Shown here: positions 1 to 10,377 of the stretch, in pieces
Layout of the letters: the number at the start of each line of letters is the position of its first letter
Position numbering within the stretch: the stretch's first letter is position 1
From: Leuctra nigra
Taxonomy: Eukaryota > Arthropoda > Insecta > Plecoptera > Leuctridae
Reading direction: 5' to 3'
Length of the DNA: 64,000 bases
Assembly: GCA_934045905.1 (NCBI GenBank)
Contig: OW203771.1
Location: 4,526,001-4,590,000 of the forward strand
Notes under the pieces: model-generated
What the model was told of the DNA's origin: nothing
Database searches by the model: none
The model's input: the letters and a program-made list of their open reading frames with translations, nothing else
Program-made: the position numbers and the translations under genes

Positions 1-14
1 TTAGATGACCATTG

Positions 15-470
15 TTGTGCGAGAGAAGCGAGTGTCTCTTTTTCGCTCTTTTGGCACGGACCTCTTCCTTCTTCTGTCTCAGTCGGTATACAGGTCACAC
101 CGTTTCTCTGATCGAGCTGATATTTTGCTCACATATACCTAAGGGTCAACCAGCGGTTTGCAGACCCAAATTGATCAGACCAATTTGATTTTTTTAAAGA
201 ACATTAAGAACAATATTTAATCAAATTTGACAAAGTTTCAGTCAAATCCTCCCATTGGTTAAAATTAAAAATATCTTCCGAATCGGCGAAAACTATACGG
301 TTTCTTATAATTTCAATGTTTGCATGGGGATCAAATCAAAATTACCTCTTATTTTACACATTTTCAGTCAAATTCGTGAAGTATTGACAGACGTGCGTAG
401 CTATTTTAATAGTTTTGAAAGAGCTGTCAAAGCAGAATTATTAAGAAGTATATGGGAGTAAGTGGGTGTT
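15..470 (+). repeat. Dispersed repeat family R1, diverged copy
   Basis: This stretch begins with a GCGAGAGAAGCGAGTG-like head, followed by a 'CTCTTTTGGCACGGACCTC' block and a 'CACACCGTTTCTCTGATCGAGCTGATATTTTGC' type block. The same ordered blocks recur at 30121-30925, 61283-62180 and 63892-64000, and in degraded form at 27083-27660. No coding potential is apparent. The short open frame at 255-461 lies inside the repeat and is not supported as a gene. Confidence 0.6.
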
Positions 471-1218
471 TCCTCTTTATTTATTTATTACTTGTATCTT
501 TGAACTGCTTGTTGAAATATGTTATGTAAACCCAAATAACTACACTTGAGCGTGAAGTCTGTTATTTGTGTATTAGTGTGTGATGTGGTTCGTGCCAGGG
601 TTCGTTCATCAATGATTTACAGAGCTTTCTCTGTTTCTCTGTTCTGTTTCTCTTTATTCCATGATAATATCAATTCAATACTCAGCTGACGAAATTCATG
701 ACCGAGGTATTTCGTGACTTACTTAGTCGAGATGCGCACTTAAGATAGATTCTAGGTTTGTTGATATTATTATGAAGACGTTCAGAACTAGTTCTGGTAA
801 TTTGGGTGGATATCCAAAAAACGGGAAACGCCGAAAAATTAATATTTTTAGGCCCTATTCCGAGGAAAGTGAATACTTTGCCTCACTTCTGATATTTGTG
901 GGCTAATTTCTGACTGAACGTACGTTCATGATTCTGAGAAAATAATATTGATCTTGTAGGAAGAAAACACATGTTACAGGATTTTTGTTCCGTTTAACAC
1001 AGCTTCTGCTTGATAAGTCCAAAACGAAATTAAAAAAAACATAATTGAATTCAAATTTTTCATAATTTTCGGGTCTGGATGTGCTGAGGGGCACTTATCC
1101 CAGACCATCCATTGAACTTTAACACCATCCCTCCCCCCCCCCCCCCCCCCCCCCACCACCAGGCTTAAATCCTATGGATGCTCACGGTGAACACTATACC
1201 TAGGCTTAGAGGAATAAG
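471..1218. other. Intergenic, no gene seen
   Basis: AT-rich DNA with no convincing reading frame or splice-bounded exon. It contains a pure C run of 22 bases at 1133-1154, a type of tract that recurs several times in the window. Confidence 0.6.
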
Positions 1219-1226
1219 TGGTTGGG

Positions 1227-1514
1227 CAGTGGCGGCTATTACAGTGTGCAAGGTGTGACAATTGCACACCTGATCATCCAAGAAAATTATTTAAAAGTGC
1301 TCCCTAATCCAGGAAGTAGGAAGTTAAATATTTTGTCTAATCAATATGCTCTCCAAAAGGCGTAAAAATGCATCAATTTCAAACTAAAGATACAAAAAAA
1401 TCCGGGGTTATGCGCCCCGGCCCCGCATTTGCTGGGGCTCTCCTCTTAGAGTACTTTCTTCTACGTCCTTCTATGTAATTGAACACCTGTTGTAAAGCCA
1501 AATAGCCGCCACTG
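1227..1514. mobile_element. Non-autonomous hAT-type MITE (288 bp)
   Basis: The element starts CAGTGGCGGCTATT and ends AATAGCCGCCACTG, perfect inverted termini of 14 bp. It is flanked on both sides by the 8-bp direct repeat TGGTTGGG (1219-1226 and 1515-1522). An 8-bp duplication with CAGTGGCGG-type termini is the hallmark of hAT transposons. The interior has no transposase frame, so it is a non-autonomous derivative. It sits about 300 bp upstream of the NACHT gene start. Confidence 0.88.
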
Positions 1515-1819
1515 TGGTTGGGTATACTCCTAGAAGGCGAGATCATCTGGAGCAAACTATATGGTCATCTTCGACCTAGGGGGAGAGGAAATTATATATT
1601 TGATCATGTCTTGTACATTTCTTAACTGGAATGCAGCAGTTGCTGATTTCTTTGGAAACTGCAATGAATGGGAATGGGTAACAAGATACGAATATTATCT
1701 TATGGGAGAGTGAAAAATCGGAATAATGCACCGTCTAAAATACGAACGTGTAATTAGTATTATTATTTCAGTTGAATGCGAGAGGCGACTCAGCCGACGA
1801 TCCACGAGTAAAGCCGAAG

Positions 1820-4800
1820 ATGTCCGACGTCAGCCGTCTCTCGTCGACTGACGACGAACACAGCTTCGAGGTAAAGATGGCCGCCGTGTTGTTCCTGCGC
1901 GGTTGCAACAGCCGTCGCGACTTCAAGCTGGCGACCAACGTCGACGGCGTCGGCGCCCTCGACGACCTCATCTTCCAGTTCACGACGCCGGTCAACGACG
2001 CGCACACGTTGTTCATTCAGTTAATTCACACCGCTTCAAAACATTTAAACATGGAGAGCGTGTTAAATACTGTAAGTGAATTTCATTTGGCGAGATATTT
2101 TGAATCGTTCATGGACATAAAGCAGTTGTTTGGGGACGATGTCAGGCGAGCCTTGTTCAATGAAGGATTTGAGTCGAGCCATTTCACGATTTTCACAAAC
2201 GCGTTACTGAGCGATGAGGATGGAGGAATAGAGACACGTGACCTGTCCAGTCCGGTGGACGAGTTCATTAAACTGAGCGATGTTGAAGCCAGCTTCACTG
2301 AAGAGTTGGTCGAGAGAATTTACAGGCTCTTGTCGGAGAATGAGGAGATGAATGAGACGGAGCTGAGATTTCCCATGAGTTCCAACGAAGACGACGCGAA
2401 GGACTTCTTGAGACGGATACGACTGTACACGGGACAGCCAAGTGCAGATCAGTTGGATGACGTCATAGAAGCTGAGCTGAGGCGGCTTGGGATTCAGAAT
2501 GAATTGAGTTCAGTTCTTCGCCTGTTGCTGGAGAGAATCAAGAACTGGTGGCAATATTGTGAAGGTGTGATCCTCGATCAGAACACGACATATCTACTGG
2601 AAGCTAAAGCTGAAGCAATGTTGCCATATGTCGAGAAACTTACACAGCAACAAGTGGAGAATTTTCGCTTGGATGTTAAGTTCTTGGATACGTCAACGAG
2701 GAGTATGAAGGACGCATGCGCTGGTCGACATCCGTGTGTAAATATTGTTTCGGAATACGAATCTCTTCGGATCACTGCCACGAAGTTTATTCAGTCATTG
2801 GAATCAAGATTCCCCAGTGACGTCATTTTCCTGGGAACAAAATGTCTGCAGCAAGAAACTGAAGCGGTGATGTCGGCCTGGAGGTACGGATTCAAAAACC
2901 TACTCGTTATTGTGTGTAAGGTCACTGAATACGACGAGAAATTCGAGAACATCTGGTGTCAGTTGATAAAGACTCTACAAGAAAACAGTACAAAGCGGGT
3001 AGTTTTGGTTTCTTCCCCTGACGATTCGATCGCAAAACGGTTACAACATGACTTGGGTGAAAGTTTCTCTACCTTCCAAGATGCATTCCATATGTCGCAT
3101 TTGCATCAAAACACTATCAAAGACATCGTTGAAAAACAAGTCATGTTTCAGGGATTCGAAACGAATCTTGGATCACTCTTCGGTAAGACTGAGGTTGCAT
3201 TGTCCAACACATTGAAGGTCGATTTACTGGAGAACATAGTAAGTAACAAAGTGTTATGTCTCGGTAATGAACTGCAACATGAAATTCCATATTACATCCC
3301 CCGAACATTGCAGAGAAAATCAGACATTAAGAGAACAGTTTTATCCGACAAGAGATACGCTGGTAAAATATTAATACAAAATTCTTCACTGAAAGATGTG
3401 AGTAGTCTCATAGATTTAAAAGAAGAGAGAAGTGGTATGAAGTTTCAGAGGATAAGTGAAGGACTCTTGTTTGAAGCAGACAATGTTGCAGAATCACGAG
3501 TCTCGTGCGATGACATACATTACCTTCAATTGCTAGACGGAAAGTTGGTTTGGAAGGAAACCAATGGTGACATCGACTTCGTGAAGAAGTATGTTGACGA
3601 AACTGCAGCTCCGAGGATTATTGCCGATCCTAGGGACAGAGTCGTACTTCTCGTTGCAGACCCCGGAATGGGCAAGACAACTTTCCTCACGCACGTGGCT
3701 AATCAAATAAAACACGAGCACGATGAATGTTGGGTTGTAAATATTACTCTAAGTGATCATATTTCGTTGCTCGCGAAGACCAAGGAGGACGAGGCGAATG
3801 CGGAAGAATTCTTGATGTCAGCTTTGGGGATTGACAAAACATCTGCACTAAATCAGACACTGCTAAAACATTGCATTAATCACTCTGGAAATATCGCTGT
3901 TTTGTTGGACGGTTTTGATGCAATTCCACCGAAATATGTTAAGAGTTGCTTGTCACTGATCACAAACCTTTTGAATACCCGAGTGAAACAAGTATGGGTC
4001 TCTTCCAGAAATGTGATGCGAGAAACTCTCGAAACAGCCATGTCAACTCTCGCTTTAACTTTGAAAAGTTTCACCGAAGACGATCAGAGGGAATTTCTGG
4101 TTAAGTATTGGAGAACTTCAACTGGATTGACTTGTCAAGAACTAGAAGAAAGTGCCACCACCTTGCTCCGAGCAACATCACACTCCGTCAATGCTAAAGC
4201 AATAAAGTTCACAAGCGTGCCGCTGCAGACGCGATTGTTAGCTGAAGTGTTCCAGGAATTTGTAACGGACAAGGAGAGGATGCGTCCAAAGAGGTTTACT
4301 ATACTGGAATTAACAAAAATGTTTGTTGAGAAGAAATACAGGGCATACTTTGATAAAACTACAAATCTTGAAGAGTTCGATGATAATTACGAAGAAATAT
4401 TCGAACAACAGAGAACAGTTTTCGCTGAGAAGCATTCAATGGCAGCGTTGATTTTCTTCTGCAGTGAAACAGATCTACAATCTCTGTCTTCAGTTGATCT
4501 GAAAGGTTCGAAGAAGTTTTTCGCTAGTATAGAAAGCGGCATTAATAAGTCAGGCATCATCGACAGGATCGTCGAAGGGAAGCCGGTATTTCTCCATCGA
4601 GTATTTGCAGAGTATTTCGTGGCCCTTTGGTTCTCCAAGAATTTCTTGAACAATCGAGATTTCTTGCGCAAGAATCTTCTGGGAGAAGCGTTTGGAAATA
4701 TTCGCCAAATGTTCGATGAGCTACTTGCTGACGGCCACGACCTTCACTGTGCAATACTCAATGCGGACGTACAGGCAGTTGACTCCTTGCTGAGACGACG

Positions 4801-6340
4801 TGCCAATGTGACTGAGAAAGATAAGGGAGGTCGCACAGCTTTCCATCTGGCTGAGATCACTAAACTATATTCTCAAACGGAAGACAGCACTTATTCGCAG
4901 ATAACAACGATATTGAAGAGATCGAGGCCAGATGGCGTTGACGATGCGGACGATGTTCTACAGTGGACTCCACGGCAGTATTCAGACGCAATAGAGTCTC
5001 AGAGAAGATCTCACATTCCGGAGCTGACTTACCGGAAAACGAAAGGGTTTGCAACAATGGAAGGCCAACATTTCGAAGTGAAGTTGTGTGCTCTGTTATT
5101 TCTACGAGGTATAAACAGCGACCTTGAGTTTCAGTTGGCCACCAATGTCGACGGTGCTGGAGCCCTTGATGACGTCATCTACAAGATCAAACCGTACACC
5201 AACTGGCTGACGTTCTTCATTCAATTGAAACACAAGAAGAATGCTCGCCTTCGCAAAGGGATGCTGCTTGGTACGACTGGTGCTTTTTCGCTTAAGAAGT
5301 ATTTAGGATCATATCTCGAAATAAAGAGTTTCAGTTCCGACGATAGTAAACCTGTATTGTTTGACGGCTCGTTTGACTCGTTTTTCTTTGTCATCTACAC
5401 GAATGCGCCTGTCCACAATGATCTGATGAACACTGAAAGAGAACTGTGGTCAAGCCCGGTAGATGGCTACGTGAGCTCAGGTGTCGACTCTGAATTCATT
5501 TTCACCTTGACGGAAGCTGCAGATGATGATGTTTACTCCGCCCTGGAGCCGGAAGGAGTTGACGCCAAGGAGTTTCTGAACCGACTGAGACTCTTCACTG
5601 GACAACCGAATGAGAAACAACTGAACGACTTGATAACAAACGAATTACGAAGATACTGTCACAAATCCCGGATTGTTTATAACGATCTTATGTATGAGAA
5701 ATGTGAATTGGCTTTCAAGAATTGGTGGCAAAGTAGTGAAGATATTTTACATCAAAACAGTACGATCATCATTGAGGCTATACAGCAAGCTACTGTAGAC
5801 GCTATGGTCTTGAACAGTAAGTCACAGTTTCGTTTGGACATCAACTTTCAAGAGAATGCCACTGAGAAACTCAACTTCTTATGCAAAGACAGTCATTCAG
5901 TTGTCATAGTAACCCTTGGAGAATCAACCCTTAAGACAACGTGCAGTAAACTACTTCAAGCTCTTGAATGGGGACGCGGCTCTTCGGACTTCTTGTTCTT
6001 GGGGATGAAATGTCTGCGACGGGAAATCGACTCTGTGGTTTCCGTCTGGAGCAAAGGGAAGAAGCATCTTCTTGTCGTTGTCAGCGACGACGAGAAGACG
6101 GATGCTGGGCTGGATGGAGTCTGCAAGAAGCTGCTGGGGGTTGTCAGGGGTGATGGAAACAAGAGGGTCGTGCTAGTGGCGCCTGGTGATGCGGTTGTTA
6201 TAAGGATGAGGGAGGGAATGACGTCAGGGGTACTGGTTGTCGAAGATAACTTCCAGATGGCGCAGGTTGACACGGAGTGTGTACAGAAGATTGTGAGTAA
6301 AATGACGAGTGATATATTTGAATCCATTGTGCAACAGTAA
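1820..6340 (+). CDS. NACHT/STAND NTPase with duplicated PD-(D/E)XK nuclease-like modules
   Basis: A single uninterrupted frame of about 1506 aa from the first in-frame ATG (1820). The frame is open from a possible splice acceptor (TTATTTCAG, ending 1771), so a 5' exon is possible. Central NACHT domain: Walker A DPGMGKTT around residues 614-621 (Lys619), Walker B VLLDGFDAIPP around 693-703 (Asp697, Asp700), then a sensor-like WVSSR and a helical arm. Residues ~974-1057 hold one degenerate ankyrin repeat (LHCAILNADVQAVDSLL, then GGRTAFHLAE). A ~420-residue module occurs twice, at ~15-445 and ~1085-1506. Each copy starts FEVK...FLRG...NVDG.GALDD and then reaches F-I-Q-L-x-H, matching a PD-(D/E)XK arrangement. 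Both also share TGQP, KNWWQ, FLG.KCL and KRVVLV landmarks. Copy 2 has Q1135-L-K1137; copy 1 has Q67-L-I69, losing the usual catalytic lysine. I infer an intracellular NLR-like defence ATPase. Nuclease activity is unproven. Confidence 0.85.
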   Translation: MSDVSRLSSTDDEHSFEVKMAAVLFLRGCNSRRDFKLATNVDGVGALDDLIFQFTTPVNDAHTLFIQLIHTASKHLNMESVLNTVSEFHLARYFESFMDIKQLFGDDVRRALFNEGFESSHFTIFTNALLSDEDGGIETRDLSSPVDEFIKLSDVEASFTEELVERIYRLLSENEEMNETELRFPMSSNEDDAKDFLRRIRLYTGQPSADQLDDVIEAELRRLGIQNELSSVLRLLLERIKNWWQYCEGVILDQNTTYLLEAKAEAMLPYVEKLTQQQVENFRLDVKFLDTSTRSMKDACAGRHPCVNIVSEYESLRITATKFIQSLESRFPSDVIFLGTKCLQQETEAVMSAWRYGFKNLLVIVCKVTEYDEKFENIWCQLIKTLQENSTKRVVLVSSPDDSIAKRLQHDLGESFSTFQDAFHMSHLHQNTIKDIVEKQVMFQGFETNLGSLFGKTEVALSNTLKVDLLENIVSNKVLCLGNELQHEIPYYIPRTLQRKSDIKRTVLSDKRYAGKILIQNSSLKDVSSLIDLKEERSGMKFQRISEGLLFEADNVAESRVSCDDIHYLQLLDGKLVWKETNGDIDFVKKYVDETAAPRIIADPRDRVVLLVADPGMGKTTFLTHVANQIKHEHDECWVVNITLSDHISLLAKTKEDEANAEEFLMSALGIDKTSALNQTLLKHCINHSGNIAVLLDGFDAIPPKYVKSCLSLITNLLNTRVKQVWVSSRNVMRETLETAMSTLALTLKSFTEDDQREFLVKYWRTSTGLTCQELEESATTLLRATSHSVNAKAIKFTSVPLQTRLLAEVFQEFVTDKERMRPKRFTILELTKMFVEKKYRAYFDKTTNLEEFDDNYEEIFEQQRTVFAEKHSMAALIFFCSETDLQSLSSVDLKGSKKFFASIESGINKSGIIDRIVEGKPVFLHRVFAEYFVALWFSKNFLNNRDFLRKNLLGEAFGNIRQMFDELLADGHDLHCAILNADVQAVDSLLRRRANVTEKDKGGRTAFHLAEITKLYSQTEDSTYSQITTILKRSRPDGVDDADDVLQWTPRQYSDAIESQRRSHIPELTYRKTKGFATMEGQHFEVKLCALLFLRGINSDLEFQLATNVDGAGALDDVIYKIKPYTNWLTFFIQLKHKKNARLRKGMLLGTTGAFSLKKYLGSYLEIKSFSSDDSKPVLFDGSFDSFFFVIYTNAPVHNDLMNTERELWSSPVDGYVSSGVDSEFIFTLTEAADDDVYSALEPEGVDAKEFLNRLRLFTGQPNEKQLNDLITNELRRYCHKSRIVYNDLMYEKCELAFKNWWQSSEDILHQNSTIIIEAIQQATVDAMVLNSKSQFRLDINFQENATEKLNFLCKDSHSVVIVTLGESTLKTTCSKLLQALEWGRGSSDFLFLGMKCLRREIDSVVSVWSKGKKHLLVVVSDDEKTDAGLDGVCKKLLGVVRGDGNKRVVLVAPGDAVVIRMREGMTSGVLVVEDNFQMAQVDTECVQKIVSKMTSDIFESIVQQ

Positions 6341-6533
6341 CATGTGTTATAGTGAGTCCTTGCTCGATGGCTTTTGATATACGTAATTGCTGTAAAATAC
6401 AAAATTTGTTTAATTTTGTTCTGCAATTTATGACAAGTATCAATGTATAATGGTATAATGGTAATCGAAGCAACTTTATGTGTTGTACTCGTACATTGAC
6501 AAATGTACAAGTTGGAAAATGTTTCTGATACAA

Positions 6534-6539
6534 AATAAA
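6534..6539 (+). promoter_or_regulatory. Polyadenylation signal AATAAA
   Basis: A canonical AATAAA lies about 195 bp after the NACHT gene stop codon and is the first good candidate on this strand. Confidence 0.55.
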
Positions 6540-7986
6540 AATTGTTTTTCGCCTCATACTGTATAATATATTGTTTTCAATTTTGGGAACGTCCTCGAGA
6601 CGTTGTCCATCATATTTTTTTTACTTTGTCAAAAATATTTTTATTATTTCTCGTTTTCTTTAAATTTTAATTGTGCAATAGTTATATAGCTATAATGGCA
6701 GTACTTAAAATATATAATATATCATCTTGACATGATATATAGATGATATTGACATGACATGAAATTTTTTTTTAACGTTGTAAATTTGAAAGTCACAAGA
6801 CTAATATTATGTATGTTCTCTTCAATTGACAACAAAAGTGAAACTAATTTTCGTACATTATTTGAAGTTGCCAATTAATTCAGAAGCATTTCTAGAATCT
6901 AGTGAGAACATTAGCTGATAGGTACAAGGATCAGGAGAGGAAAAATATGTGTTTTGTAATCTCATGTTGAAATATGTTGAATAATTTAGATTTAAGACAA
7001 CATGAAAATGTATAGTGATATTATGTTCTGTAATGAACTTAGGTGACTTCCGTTCACCTAAGTTCATGACTATTGAGGACTTTTGATAGATACCTAGATA
7101 GAGGACTTGGAGTTTAGATATTTTATATTTAATACTGGTTAATATTGCAATGACCATCATCATAGAATATTTTTGTATCTACTGAACCAATTGATATATT
7201 GAATATATTATATTGAGATATATTGAGACACGCATTTTGCTGCCCCCCCCCCCCCCCCCCCCCCCCGACCACCCATTGTCTTCGTAGACACTAGTTTGTC
7301 CAGCTCAAGTTAATTTACAATATTATCCCCCCCCCCCCCCCCTTGCAAATTTATTTCCTACGCGCCTGTTGAAAAGCAGGAAGAAATGTATTCCAATGTA
7401 CCTTTGTGTTGAATATATCAATCTTCTCTCGAAACAAATCTCATGTCCATGTTTACTCATCCAATGTCATATTTCCCGTGTAGAATTTCCCGACGAGAAT
7501 GTATACTCGTTGTCATTTCACTTTCAGTTCAGAACAGCGCACCCGAATGAAATTTACCGAACAAAACACAAAACATATAAACAAAACCTTTCATCGATCA
7601 CACGCTAAAGTAATGATAAAACACTGGCTGGACAGAAATACTATTTTCGAGATCTTTCGTGTGCTCATTTGATCGAGCGTGACGTCAAAGTGACGTCATT
7701 CCGAACAAAATAGCATTCAATTGCCACGTCAGTTTATTATCTCTTTGGTCTGACGTCAGACGGCCGTGAAACTGTATGACATTTGTCTCGAACGATCTTG
7801 AAAATAGGTTTCTGCCCTGTATGTCCTTTTACATTGCATCACATTCTCCACTTCTACCATGGAAAATTTATTTGCGGTTGCCTATCAAGCCGTTTGTGCA
7901 TTTGGAAATGTGGTGCGTGTATACATTGTATAAAGGGTATCTATACGTTATAAGGCAATACAATGGAAGAAAAGTAAGAGTATTTA
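6540..7986. other. Intergenic, AT-rich
   Basis: No supported gene. It contains a short perfect hairpin (GAACTTAGGTGA...TCACCTAAGTTC type, about 7037-7068) and two long pure C runs, 7243-7266 and 7327-7342. Confidence 0.5.
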
Positions 7987-8142
7987 GGCCAGGTAGGACC
8001 AACTTTGGATTAGCTAACTATCGATAGTTAGTGAGCAGTTAATCAATGAATCCAGTTGGCGCGAATTCCACAGCCAATGGGATTCACTAACTTCCACTAA
8101 CTATCGATAATTAACTTAATCCAATTTTGGTCCTACCCGGCC
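7987..8142. mobile_element. PIF/Harbinger-like MITE (156 bp)
   Basis: Ends are GGCCAGGTAGGACCAA and the near-inverse TTGGTCCTACCCGGCC, so the whole element is close to palindromic. Both sides are flanked by TTA, the 3-bp target typical of PIF/Harbinger. A diverged relative sharing the central 'GCGAATTCCACAGCCAAT' motif lies at about 40846-40990. There is no coding frame. Confidence 0.7.
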
Positions 8143-9182
8143 TTAATAAATAACTATGTTTAATTCATAAATTAATTTCATTTATCATTACATTTTACAA
8201 TTCCTTTCATTTGTTTCTGAATACATTTTGGGACAATCTCTTCTTGCATGGGTAGTCGATTTATTACTCGAAGATCAAGTTTCATGTCAGATCCTCAGAT
8301 ACACACGTTATTCTGGAATTCCAGATAAAAACATATTAATTACGAGTATAACGAAGTAGTTGAGAGTATGGAAGATTTTTATAATAGATAAGCGAAGTGG
8401 TCTCTGCTCTGGTTGCTGATTTGAGTTGTCTCAATTGAATCACCGTGTAATATCATGGGCCATTCCATGTGCCTTAACTATATGATGCGTATAGTTCTGA
8501 TGCGAAGAGAATGATAGACAAGAATGGCTGTCTTTAAAAAATTCAAATTTATTTGATAAAATAAACTGTATACGGTATTAGTTCTAGGTATAATAATAAA
8601 TACTAAATCATAATAAATACCTAGAACTAATACTGTACAGTTTATTTTATCTAATATTATGTGTTCTGAAACATTACGAAGCTATCAAATGTCTTTATCT
8701 TATTCCGTGTATCCTGGATTATTTGAAGGAATGAGGCAATTGGACAGCCACCAAACAGTACTTCCGAGAAGTTGTCATTTATACCTATGTATACTTTTGT
8801 CACCTATTGTTCTTGAGCGACTAATGCTACACTTTGTCATTTGGGAAAGGTCATTTTTAAACTAAGTTTGCTCTGATGACAAAAAAGAGGAATTGATCAA
8901 TTATCGTGAGAGCAAGGAACTTGAACACTAACTTGTTTCTATAGTGTTGTGGTTCCTTGTTGTATTTTCTTGCTCTGAGGCATTTTACTACTACGTGTAG
9001 AAGATAGCCAGGGTATGTCCTAGAATAACAACTACATTATGTGACTATCCATGCAGTTCAGTAGCGCGGCGCTGTGACAAACTGTGGCACTCTTGAGAGT
9101 GACGATGGCTCACACAGAAGTGACAAACAGACGGGCCCATCTTATTACTAATTCAATGATATTGAGTATGAAAATGACCCAC
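8143..9182. other. Intergenic with a strong hairpin
   Basis: No gene supported. An inverted repeat at 8555-8651 (arms GATAAAATAAACTGTA... and ...TACAGTTTATTTTATC) could form a long hairpin. Confidence 0.5.
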
Positions 9183-9370
9183 CTGCTTTGCTCGTTGAAG
9201 ACACATTTGGAGAACGGGACGTCGCAGTCGGTAAAGTAGCTGAACGATCCTCTCTGGTCCTCACAATGATCGTCAGATGTCTCTGTAAATGTTTCCACTT
9301 CGCCTCCTGTTGCACTTATGTGAGAGTAGGTAGATGGAAGCACTGTGCACAAGGCAACTAGAACTATCAT
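9183..9370 (-). CDS. First exon of a putative secreted chitin-binding (peritrophin-A-like) protein
   Basis: An ATG at 9370 opens 62 codons plus two bases, ending at a plausible donor (CAG|GTGGGT, exon end 9183). The product starts with a hydrophobic signal peptide (MIVLVALCTVLPSTYS). A Cys-rich segment follows, CEDQRGSFSYFTDCDVPFSKC, spaced C-x12-C-x6-C with the G-x-F-x4-D-C-x2-F-x2-C pattern of ChtBD2 domains. Those domains bind chitin in peritrophic matrix and cuticle. The following exons should lie at lower coordinates, but none was recognised. It could also be an unrelated Cys-rich secreted peptide. Confidence 0.42.
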
Positions 9371-10299
9371 TCAAAGTATTATAAAGTTTTCTTTGAATCC
9401 CATCATTCATTGACGCAACATGACTATAGTTCTTCTAAACATCAATATGTACAGATCCTGACGTTCAGAGACGGCTGTACTAAAAGCTTAAAGGTAATAA
9501 TTGAAGACAAATTTCCTAAAATATCGTTGTAGGTTACTTTTAAACCATTCAATTTATGAAATATTTGAAAAATAATTAACCTAGCTAATTATTTTAGTCG
9601 ATCTTTGCAATATAAAACAACGTATAAATTAGACAATATTTTTGCCCAAACTGTTGGAAAATCGGAAAAATAGTCATTTGAGATTTTCTAAAGTGTGATC
9701 CCTCTTGAGATCAGGTAAGATCTCACGTGAGATCGTGAGATCAGGCGTTTTTGTAAAAGGGTTATGCAATTTTTTGTTCCTGACCTGTCTTGTGGATCAC
9801 AAAATACTGCTACGCCCTTGTATGCCATCATCCGTGACAATGCGTATAAGACGGGGACTACAAGACTGTATAAACATTGAACTGGAATATTTGACTCACT
9901 GGTAAGTATGACATGTTGAGGCCCCATGCTGTTGGCGTAGACTGACATTCACGTGCCTGTAATCGCGCCAGTGCTGATATCACATTTCAAGAAATATCAT
10001 AATCAGCCTTAGAAAGTTTAAATGTTTGATAAGTATTGTAACTTAGGTTGGGACCGGACTTTTGGAAATAACAGCTATGTTTTCGGAGATAATGGAAAAG
10101 TAAGAATGTAATAAAGTCTATTTTGATGGATCAACTTGTGAATGGTTGTGGAAAAGCGAGTTTCAGAATCGATCCCACGGTATTTATAATTCACAATAAA
10201 ACATAAGTAAAAACAAAAACTTAATTTGTTCGTCCGCATTTTAATATAACAACAACATATTACAATTATGTATTATTTCGACATTTAAATTAATGTATG
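9371..10299. other. Intergenic, no gene seen
   Basis: AT-rich DNA with no supported coding exon. A 'GAGATC(A)' motif is repeated over about 9703-9745. Confidence 0.5.
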
Positions 10300-10302
10300 T
10301 AA

Positions 10303-10349
<47 letters not shown>

Positions 10350-10377
10350 AAAATAAATAAAAAATAAATAAATAATG
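10300..10377 (+). repeat. (AAAT)n microsatellite
   Basis: About 19 tetranucleotide units of AAAT with slight interruption towards the 3' end. Confidence 0.9.

Noticed and set aside
5956..6510. Minus-strand frame of 184 codons opposite the NACHT gene end
   Set aside because: Low-complexity Ser/Thr-rich shadow of the plus-strand gene with no splice or start context.
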